Origin: Bacteroidaceae bacterium
GTDB lineage: Bacteria; Bacteroidota; Bacteroidia; Bacteroidales; Bacteroidaceae
Length of the DNA stretch: 64,000 bases
Reading direction: 5' to 3'
Assembly: GCA_902362595.1 (NCBI GenBank)
Contig: CABIXF010000005.1
Coordinates: forward strand, 62,001-126,000
The number at the start of each line of letters is the position of its first letter. Within the stretch, counting starts at the first letter, position 1. A model generated the notes under the pieces. The model saw only the letters and a program-made list of their open reading frames with translations, was not told where the DNA came from and searched no databases. Positions 57,515 to 64,000 of the stretch are shown here, piece after piece. The translations under genes were made by a program, and so were the position numbers.

Positions 57515-59515
57515 ATGCTCATAAATCACAAGAAACTCAATCCGAATGCATTTTACCTGCTGAAATATCTGAATGATGCCACACTTCGATTCATCATCTT
57601 GTATGGTGGTTCATCATCGAGCAAGTCTTTCAGCGTAGCACAGTGCGTGCTGATACAGACATTGCAGGACGGTGAGAATACGCTTGTGATGAGAAAGGTC
57701 GGAGCATCCATCAGCAAAACCATATATGAGGATTATAAGGTAGCTGCATCATTGTTAGGAATCACACAATACTTCAAGTTCAACCAGAATGTAATCCGTT
57801 GCCTGTATAACGGAGCAAAGATAGATTTCTCCGGTTTGGATGATCCGGAAAAGATTAAGGGTATCAGTAACTATAAGAGGGTTCAGCTTGAAGAGTTGTC
57901 AGAGTTTGAGTATGCCGACCTGAAGCAGATACGTAAGCGTCTGCGTGGTAAGAAGGGGCAGCAGATTATTGCCGACTTCAACCCTATCAGTGAAACACAC
58001 TGGATAAAGAAGGACTGGCTTGACAACGAGAAACTGCATGATGTTCCTATGGTTGTAGAAATTGGCGGCCGGATAATACCGGCAGAGCTGACAAAGGTGA
58101 AGTCTTTAAAGATGAACGAGGGGCGCTCAATAGTGAATCCTGTAACTAAGGAAATTGAGGAGTATCCTCCAAATATGGTAGTTATACAGACAACATACCT
58201 GAATAACTTCTGGGTTGTCGGTTCACCGGATGGAACGTATGGATACTACGATGAGCAGTGTGTGATGGACTTCGAGCATGACCGTATTCATGACCCGGAC
58301 TACTACAACGTGTATGCGTTGGGAGAGTGGGGTGTAATTAAGACCGGAAACGAGTTCCTCGGTTCGTTCAATGTAGGAAAGAACAGCGGTGAATACAGTT
58401 ACATACCTGGATTGCCGATTCATCTTTCTGTCGATAGTAACGTATTACCGTACATATCTGTCGGCTACTGGCAGGCAGACTTGAGCAAAGGTAAGGATAT
58501 GTACCAGATTGCCGAGACCACGGCTGAAAGCCCGAACAACAGCGCAAGAAGAGCCGCGAAACTGGTATCCAAGCGACTGCAGGAGTTAGGATATGACGGT
58601 AAAATCTACCTTCATGGTGATGCATCAGCCAAATCCGCCAACACTATCGACGATGAGAAGCGTTCATTCATGGACCTGTTTATTGACACGTTGAAGAAAG
58701 ACAACTGGATTGTTGAGGATAAGGTGGGTAACAGGAACCCGTCCGTATCCATGACCGGTGAGTTTGTCAATGCTGTTTTTGAGAAATCATTGCCCGGCCT
58801 CAGCATAAGCATAGACGATAGTTGCAGGGTATCAATCGAGGACTACCAGAGCGTACAGAAGGATGCTAATGGTGCAATCCTCAAGACAAAGATAAAGGAC
58901 AGCGTAACGAAACAGTCCTATGAGGAACACGGGCACCTTACCGATACTTTGAGATATGTTGTACATGACATCATGTACGAGGAGTATTCCCAGTTCTCGA
59001 GCCGTCGTAAACGCAACATGTATTCTGACAGAAGCGTGTTCGGATTCTTCAATCCTTCAGTCGAGTATCAGTATTCACAGAAGATAGTGTACATCATGCC
59101 GAATGTTGGAGGAAAGTTCTATATGTGTCAGGTTGCAAGGTGTGGAGAAAAATGGCATGTTCTTGACCTCGTAATGCGTGAAACTGTATCACTCGAAGAG
59201 ATGAAGTCTGTTATATGTTCACATGATGCAGGAACGTACATCGTGGAATCGTCACCTGCATATTACCAAATGGCAAGGGAACTGAGAAATACGCTTTCGG
59301 AAGTAAGGATTAAGAAGGAATATCAGGATATGGATAAGAGAATAGCTGCTACATCCGATTTCATTAAGTCATACTTCCTGCTTTCTGAGACCGGTATGGA
59401 AAATGATGAGTATATGGCATTCATAACTGAGGTTCTTGACTACAATGAGGAAAATGTAAGTGGAGCCAGTGCACTTTTGAGCGGTATTGCATACACTTGC
59501 ATAAAATTAGGGTAA
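57515..59515 (+). CDS. terL: Terminase large subunit (PBSX-type), extended
   Basis: The 666-residue protein has an ATPase domain with the deviant Walker A GGSSSSKSFS near residue 31, VQLEELSEF (Walker B with catalytic Glu) near 127 and IIADFNP. The RNaseH-like nuclease follows, with SVDSNVLPYISVGYW and a HGDASAKS segment near 367. A further 150 residues at the C-terminus (from about 505, PSVEYQYSQKIVYIMPNVGG) form an additional domain, making it longer than the usual 420-480. It powers DNA packaging. Confidence 0.9.
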   Translation: MLINHKKLNPNAFYLLKYLNDATLRFIILYGGSSSSKSFSVAQCVLIQTLQDGENTLVMRKVGASISKTIYEDYKVAASLLGITQYFKFNQNVIRCLYNGAKIDFSGLDDPEKIKGISNYKRVQLEELSEFEYADLKQIRKRLRGKKGQQIIADFNPISETHWIKKDWLDNEKLHDVPMVVEIGGRIIPAELTKVKSLKMNEGRSIVNPVTKEIEEYPPNMVVIQTTYLNNFWVVGSPDGTYGYYDEQCVMDFEHDRIHDPDYYNVYALGEWGVIKTGNEFLGSFNVGKNSGEYSYIPGLPIHLSVDSNVLPYISVGYWQADLSKGKDMYQIAETTAESPNNSARRAAKLVSKRLQELGYDGKIYLHGDASAKSANTIDDEKRSFMDLFIDTLKKDNWIVEDKVGNRNPSVSMTGEFVNAVFEKSLPGLSISIDDSCRVSIEDYQSVQKDANGAILKTKIKDSVTKQSYEEHGHLTDTLRYVVHDIMYEEYSQFSSRRKRNMYSDRSVFGFFNPSVEYQYSQKIVYIMPNVGGKFYMCQVARCGEKWHVLDLVMRETVSLEEMKSVICSHDAGTYIVESSPAYYQMARELRNTLSEVRIKKEYQDMDKRIAATSDFIKSYFLLSETGMENDEYMAFITEVLDYNEENVSGASALLSGIAYTCIKLG

Positions 59516-59623
59516 ACTTGTTGCTCTGTGCAATATGCTGATATATAGTGTCTTATTTGTGCTTTTTGTATTAGGATAAATTGCAAGATTTTTGTAAAAT
59601 CAATATCGTATATACCCATAATT

Positions 59624-59631
59624 TATCTTTG
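59624..59631 (+). promoter_or_regulatory. -7 promoter box before the portal gene
   Basis: TATCTTTG lies 17 bp before the portal ATG in a 133-bp gap, suggesting a separate late promoter for the head genes. No clear -33. Confidence 0.5.
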
Positions 59632-59648
59632 TCATATAAGTATAAACT

Positions 59649-61085
59649 ATGGGATATACAATTTTAAAACAGGATGCTATTCCGGCATGTGCTGGGCTGA
59701 AAATGGCCAGTGAGCCACAGACGGTTTCAACGCCAAATGGTGGTAATATTGACCGATGTGATGTGCATGAGTTATTCGTATCCCCACTGGTTTGCGGCCA
59801 TAATTACATGGAACTGTTCCGTTCTGTTCCAGAAGTATTCTTTCCGATTGATTACATTGCTTCACGTATATCAGGTTCCGGATTTCAATTGAAGAAGGTA
59901 AAGGATGACAGCGTGGTCTGGGAGAACAAGAGAATGAACCAGATTCTCACAAAGCCAAATTGTCTTATGTCCTGGAACGAGATGATATATTCGCACTTCG
60001 TATATAAGCTGTGCACTGGCAATGCTTTCTTTCGTGCTGCTATGGGAGAAACATTCAAGGACCAGCCAAAGTGGAAATGGTGTGATAACTTTTGGGAACT
60101 TCCTGCTGATTTTGTTAATGTAGAGCCTAACAGAAGTGTCAATAGTCCAATCTTTGGAATAGCATCTGAAGATGATATTATCCGTTGTTACCGTCTGAAT
60201 TACGGATATGTGAGTACGATGGAAATCCCTTCATATCAGATATGGCATGACCGTGACGGCTCACCTGAATATATGTCAATAAACGGGTTCTTGAAATCAC
60301 AGAGCAGGTTGGCTGCGCATCTGAAACCTATTTCCAACCTTCTAGCCGTATATGAAGCGAGAAACGTGATTTACGTTAAACGTGGTGGTTTGGGTTTCCT
60401 GGTATCAAACAAGAAGGATGAAGCCGGTACTGCAGCAATGACAGAAGATGAAAAGAAGGAAATACTTGACAGTCATTTTGGAAAATTCGGGCTGGACCAA
60501 CGTAGGCTTCCGTATGGATTAAGTGACGTTCCCTTGTCATTCGTAAGAACAAACCTTACCATCAGTGAGTTGCAGCCATTTGAGGAAACTCTTACTGATG
60601 CTATTCAGATAGCCGGAGCATACGGTATCCCCTCAGTTCTGGTACCGCGTAAGGACCAGTCAACATTCAGCAATCAAGCAACCGCGGAAAAGGCTGTATA
60701 TACATCTACCATCATACCGATGGCCAAGAAATTCTGCAAGCAGCTGACTGCATTTCTTGGACTTGAAGAAGGTGGTTATTATTTGGACTGTGATTTCTCT
60801 GATGTGGATTGTCTGCAGCAGGGGTTGAAAGAGGCAGAGGAAGTGAAAACACTTATAAATACCAGATGTAAGGAACAGTTCCTGAGCGGACTCATCAGTA
60901 TCAATGACTGGCGAGCGCAAATCAAGGAAAGCAGATTCGAAGAACCTATGTTTGACAAGACTTTGTTCGAGATGTCAGACGAGGAGAGAGAGATAGTAAA
61001 GAATGTAATTAGTCTTAACACAAAAAGTGAAGTTGAGAATGGAAGAGAAAACCAAGAGCCTACAGTACAGAACGAAGGCGAATGA
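59649..61085 (+). CDS. Portal protein (HK97 family)
   Basis: The 478-residue protein has the Phage_portal pattern: PIDYIASRISGSGF, KPNCLMSWNEMIYSHFVYKLCTGNAFF, ELPADFVNVEPN, a helix with LAVYEARNVIYVKRGGLG and a C-terminal LINTRCKEQFLSGLISINDWR. It forms the 12-mer DNA channel at the capsid vertex. Its 3' end overlaps the protease gene by 47 bp. Confidence 0.9.
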   Translation: MGYTILKQDAIPACAGLKMASEPQTVSTPNGGNIDRCDVHELFVSPLVCGHNYMELFRSVPEVFFPIDYIASRISGSGFQLKKVKDDSVVWENKRMNQILTKPNCLMSWNEMIYSHFVYKLCTGNAFFRAAMGETFKDQPKWKWCDNFWELPADFVNVEPNRSVNSPIFGIASEDDIIRCYRLNYGYVSTMEIPSYQIWHDRDGSPEYMSINGFLKSQSRLAAHLKPISNLLAVYEARNVIYVKRGGLGFLVSNKKDEAGTAAMTEDEKKEILDSHFGKFGLDQRRLPYGLSDVPLSFVRTNLTISELQPFEETLTDAIQIAGAYGIPSVLVPRKDQSTFSNQATAEKAVYTSTIIPMAKKFCKQLTAFLGLEEGGYYLDCDFSDVDCLQQGLKEAEEVKTLINTRCKEQFLSGLISINDWRAQIKESRFEEPMFDKTLFEMSDEEREIVKNVISLNTKSEVENGRENQEPTVQNEGE

Positions 61086-62100
61086 TGTGGATGAAAAGGG
61101 TATCGTAACGGTAGCAGTCAACGGTATCGGTGTGAAAGACTCACAGAACGACATTTCCATGCCCGGTTCCTTTAACAAGACGTTGAAGGAAAATATCGGC
61201 AGGATGAGATGGTTTCTGAATCACCGTACAGACCAGTTGCTTGGCGTTCCACTCAGTGGAGAAGAAAAAGAAGGAAACCTGATCATGGTTGGCCAGCTTA
61301 ATCTTGAGAAGCAGATTGGACGTGATACATTGGCGGATTACAAGCTGTATGCTGAGAATGGAAGAACGCTGGAACACTCTATCGGGGTGAAAGCAATCAA
61401 GCGTGACGAGACTGACCCGTGCAAGGTACTTGAATGGAAAATGTTCGAGTATTCTACTCTTACAAGTTGGGGGAGCAATCCTCAGACATTCCTTGTAAAC
61501 CTCAAATCGGGTACACAGGAGCAGGTGAAAGATGCCATTGAATTTGTCCGGAAAGCGTTCAGGAATACCGATTATTCGGAAGAACGATTAAAACAATATG
61601 ATATGGAACTGAATCTACTTCTTAAAGCAATTAATGGAGGTAACGTGGTTACTTGTCCTCATTGCGGACATCAGTTTGATTACGATGAACAACATGAGCA
61701 TACATTTACTCAGCAGGTGCTTGACAATGCTGCCATGTATTCAAGCTGGTTGACTGACCGTATCGTAAGCCAGGAGATAGACAAGCTGGAACCGGAAGTG
61801 CGTGCTGATGTCATTGCACTTATTGATTCCGTGAAGTCTGAAGGACAGGAACTGACAGAAAAATCAGTACAGAATTTCATGGCATACGTCCGTTGTCCGG
61901 CATGTTATGGGAGAGTATATAGAAGTAACGCCTTGTTGCAGGATAATAGCACAAACATCTTCTCCGGAAAGTCTGAGCCGTCCAATGACACTCAGGATAA
62001 AACTGACGGTAAGCAAGAAGATGATGATGTTAAGAAAAAAGCCGCTGATAGCACTTCTTTCTTTGGTAAACTGAATGAGGTATTTAGTAATAATTATTAA
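61039..62100 (+). CDS. HK97-type prohead protease with extra zinc-ribbon domain
   Basis: The 353-residue protein begins with the S78 protease core: GIVTVAVNGIGVKDSQNDISMPGSFNKTL, then the catalytic His in WFLNHRTDQLLG near residue 64 and the Ser in LEHSIGVKA near 115. After about 200 a second region carries CPHCGHQF and CPACYGRV, a four-Cys zinc ribbon separated by a helical stretch, and an acidic low-complexity linker. The protease matures scaffold and capsid. The C-terminal part may be the scaffold. Confidence 0.85.
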   Translation: MEEKTKSLQYRTKANDVDEKGIVTVAVNGIGVKDSQNDISMPGSFNKTLKENIGRMRWFLNHRTDQLLGVPLSGEEKEGNLIMVGQLNLEKQIGRDTLADYKLYAENGRTLEHSIGVKAIKRDETDPCKVLEWKMFEYSTLTSWGSNPQTFLVNLKSGTQEQVKDAIEFVRKAFRNTDYSEERLKQYDMELNLLLKAINGGNVVTCPHCGHQFDYDEQHEHTFTQQVLDNAAMYSSWLTDRIVSQEIDKLEPEVRADVIALIDSVKSEGQELTEKSVQNFMAYVRCPACYGRVYRSNALLQDNSTNIFSGKSEPSNDTQDKTDGKQEDDDVKKKAADSTSFFGKLNEVFSNNY

Positions 62101-62114
62101 AATTTTGATTGAAA

Positions 62115-63683
62115 ATGAAGAAATTTACAGTTGCGGATTTTGGTCTTAAGACTGACGGCCTGCCTCAGGATCAGGCTACATTTATGAATAACATCGCAAA
62201 TATGATGTGTAATGTCATTAACAAGGCGATGGAAGGTGTTATTTCTCCTGATGATATGGAAAGCAGATTGAAGTCTCTCAACGAAAAGTTTAACGGATAT
62301 GACGATGAGAAGTTCAAGCAGCTTGCCAAGGATAACGAGGAACTCATTAAAACGGTTAAAGGTCTTGGTGAGACTATCGAGAAGCTGAAATCTAAAGGTA
62401 TCGGAATGGAAGTCATCAACAAGTTTGATGAGAAGTTGAACGAGATGCTTGATTCAGAGAAATTCAAGGAGTTCGCTTCTGGAAACTGCCGTAAGTCAGG
62501 TGTGTTCGAAGGTTTCTGCTTGAAGGATATTGTTTCCATGACTGATAACTATAGCGGTGACCATCTGATTACACAACAGCAGAACAGGGTAGTATCGCAG
62601 GTGGCTAACAAGCGAATCCACATGCGTGATGTATTGACTACATTGCAGGGTGATCCTAAGTTCCCTAACCTTGCGTTTACTCAGGTGTATGACTTCGACC
62701 GCAACGCACGTTATGTGACTGAAAACGGAAGATTGCCTGAATCAAGTTTTAAGGCTAAGGAAGTGCAGACAGGTACAAAACGTCTTGGTACTCACCTCCC
62801 TATATCCAAGAGAATGCTCAAGAGCCGTGTATTTATTCGCTCATTTATCTTGAAAATGTTGCCGGAAGCTGTATATCAGGCTGAAGATTGGAATATCTTG
62901 TTTGGTGACGGTAATGGAGAAAATCTGCTTGGTATCGTCAACCATACAGGTGTTCTGCCAGTTGAAACAATCATCTCTGACGCCTATGTAAGCGGTTCTG
63001 CCGGTTCTGTGAAGTCTGTTTCAGGATATAACTCCAATAAAGACACGGTCGTAGAGTTTACAAATCCTCAGGATCTTATCCTCGATGGTATGACAATCAC
63101 CTTTACAGGTGCTACTGGTCTTACCGCTTTGAACAGTGCTAACCAGCTTGTGAAGATGAATGACCGTCAGATTCTGTTGAAAGGTGTAGCTTATACAGAG
63201 GAAACTTCAACAGAATCAATGACCTTTAAAGTCAGCCATGGTGCATTCAAATCCGTTGAGGAACCTAACTCTCTTGATGTTGTCAAAACAGGTTTTGCTG
63301 TGATGACATACGCACAGTACACGCCGAATGCTATTGCATTGAACCCAATCACTGTAAATGCTATTGAGAGCGAAAAGGACACAACTGGACGTAATCTTGG
63401 TATCATCCAGATGATAGGTGGTATTAAATATATTGCAGGACGTCCTATCATTGAGACAAACAACATCTTGCCTGGCAAGTATCTGATTGGTGACTTTAAT
63501 GTTGCTGCAAGTCTTGTTGACTATACATCACTTACACTTGAATGGGCTGAAGATGTAGAAAGCAAGTTGAAGAATGAGATTGTTCTTATTGCTCAGGAAG
63601 AAGTTATCTTCCCTGTATATATGCCATGGGCGTTCGCTTATGGTGACCTGGCTGCATTGAAAGAAGCAATCACTAAAGCCTGA
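62115..63683 (+). CDS. Major capsid protein (HK97 fold)
   Basis: The 522-residue protein has an N-terminal coiled-coil delta-domain-like region (about 35-140) rich in K and E. The HK97 capsid pattern follows: DVLTTLQGDPKFPNLAFTQVYDFDRNARYVTE, FKAKEVQTGTKRLGTHLPIS, YQAEDWNILFGDGNGENLLGI and the C-terminal AEDVESKLKNEIVLIAQEEVIFPVYMP. The ATG at 62115 was chosen over an upstream TTG. The 1-base overlap with the next gene suggests coupling. Confidence 0.92.
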   Translation: MKKFTVADFGLKTDGLPQDQATFMNNIANMMCNVINKAMEGVISPDDMESRLKSLNEKFNGYDDEKFKQLAKDNEELIKTVKGLGETIEKLKSKGIGMEVINKFDEKLNEMLDSEKFKEFASGNCRKSGVFEGFCLKDIVSMTDNYSGDHLITQQQNRVVSQVANKRIHMRDVLTTLQGDPKFPNLAFTQVYDFDRNARYVTENGRLPESSFKAKEVQTGTKRLGTHLPISKRMLKSRVFIRSFILKMLPEAVYQAEDWNILFGDGNGENLLGIVNHTGVLPVETIISDAYVSGSAGSVKSVSGYNSNKDTVVEFTNPQDLILDGMTITFTGATGLTALNSANQLVKMNDRQILLKGVAYTEETSTESMTFKVSHGAFKSVEEPNSLDVVKTGFAVMTYAQYTPNAIALNPITVNAIESEKDTTGRNLGIIQMIGGIKYIAGRPIIETNNILPGKYLIGDFNVAASLVDYTSLTLEWAEDVESKLKNEIVLIAQEEVIFPVYMPWAFAYGDLAALKEAITKA

Positions 63684-64000
63684 TGCCTATGTATTTGCTT
63701 AATGGAGACGAGAAGGCTCTGAAATCAGTTATAAAAGAACAGCGTATCCGTATTGGCCGTGGGTTGATTACTATCACCCCGGTCTCGGAAGCTGGGCTTG
63801 TTCCGGAAGAGGATGTCAAAAAGACATTCGAGAGCCAGCAGAAGATTATTGACAATCTTTCTGCAAAGAATGAGAATTTACAGAAGGAGAATGAAGAATT
63901 GAAAGCAAAGATAGCAGAACTTGAAACACACTTAGATGATAACAAAGATGTTGAAGATGCAGACTCTAAAGAAGTTGAGCAAACCGACACTAAAGAGGTT
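63683..64000 (+). CDS. Phage structural-region protein, 3' end outside window
   Basis: The reading starts at ATG 63683 (overlapping the capsid stop) and is open to the window edge (106 codons). It has a short beta region (RIRIGRGLITITPVSEAGLV) and a coiled coil with low-complexity acidic tail. The position directly after the capsid suggests a head-tail or capsid decoration protein. The family is not recognised. Confidence 0.6.
   Translation, partial: MPMYLLNGDEKALKSVIKEQRIRIGRGLITITPVSEAGLVPEEDVKKTFESQQKIIDNLSAKNENLQKENEELKAKIAELETHLDDNKDVEDADSKEVEQTDTKEV

Larger units (their letters stand above)
27205..64000. mobile_element. Temperate tailed-phage genome (prophage), left boundary approximate, right end outside window
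   Basis: From about 27.2 kb all genes are phage or cargo type. They are a leftward cargo and repressor arm, a divergent operator, rightward recombination, replication and DNA-modification genes, then TerS, TerL, portal, prohead protease and HK97-type capsid. This is the standard order of a siphovirus-like prophage. The AT content rises at the junction after queE. No integrase is present in the window and the right attachment site is not visible, so the left boundary is placed only between the queE stop (27079) and the first phage gene (27349). Confidence 0.85.

Noticed and set aside
1..64000. CRISPR arrays, rRNA genes, insertion sequences
   Set aside because: I saw no regularly spaced repeats, rRNA-like sequence or transposase gene in the window.

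Overview
The window joins a stretch of Bacteroidales chromosome (about 1-27,100) to a temperate tailed-phage genome (about 27,200 to the right edge, which the phage runs past). The host looks like Bacteroides or Phocaeicola: many genes are preceded by the Bacteroidota -7 promoter box TAnnTTTG, Shine-Dalgarno sites are mostly absent, and RecA, the PurT-type enzyme, the carboxyspermidine-type dehydrogenase, the META lipoprotein and the ZapA/RNase Y cluster are typical of gut Bacteroides. No species call is possible from the sequence alone.

Host part. 1-3.2 kb: end of a DXS-like transketolase, an acyl-CoA ligase and an XRE-cupin regulator. 3.3-5.8 kb: TlpA-like thioredoxin, N-acetylmuramoyl-alanine amidase and a secreted zinc peptidase. 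5.8-6.2 kb: intergenic region with nested palindromes. 6.2-9.1 kb: recA, bcp peroxiredoxin and carboxy(nor)spermidine dehydrogenase. 9.2-11.7 kb: META-domain lipoprotein, purT and an orphan GH13 C-terminal domain. 11.7-16.1 kb: a MarR-regulated tripartite efflux operon. 16.2-19.8 kb: recJ-recQ. 20-23.7 kb: C1 and M24 peptidases and a patatin. 23.7-27.1 kb: rny, zapA, a coiled-coil gene, queD and queE.

Phage part. The left arm (27.3-34.7 kb, minus strand, AT-rich) carries cargo and lysogeny genes. These are a GHKL ATPase / STAS-like / membrane-protein trio that looks like a defence cassette, two micro-ORFs with the same proline-rich tail next to a SLATT-like membrane protein, a two-gene TPR cassette, an EEP-fold phosphohydrolase and the repressor. 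A palindromic operator at 34.69-34.75 kb separates them from the rightward early genes. At 35.5-37.6 kb lie three tRNA-like genes whose arms are normal but whose anticodon loops are 23-40 nt long, followed by a strongly structured non-coding segment and a terminator. From 38 kb come recombination genes (Rad52-like annealing protein, PD-(D/E)XK exonuclease, SSB, NinB-like), an HNH nuclease, an SF2 helicase with an intein in its P-loop, RusA, replication-associated genes, ParB-like proteins, a TET-associated-type glycosyltransferase, a C5 cytosine methyltransferase, small accessory genes, a sugar-nucleotide epimerase and a phosphoribosyltransferase. The packaging and head module (TerS, TerL, portal, prohead protease, HK97-type major capsid) fills 56.9 kb to the end. 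Tail, lysis and integrase genes are not in the window.

Control of the phage early region: one promoter/operator block of about 75 bp, with an inverted repeat AAGTTT-N9-AAACTT and a -7 box TAnnTTTA, occurs three times (38.03, 45.85 and 49.43 kb). A short leader motif ACTAAAAGTCAAACC precedes four genes. Three phage genes appear frame-disrupted at short homopolymers, which may be real mutations or assembly errors.
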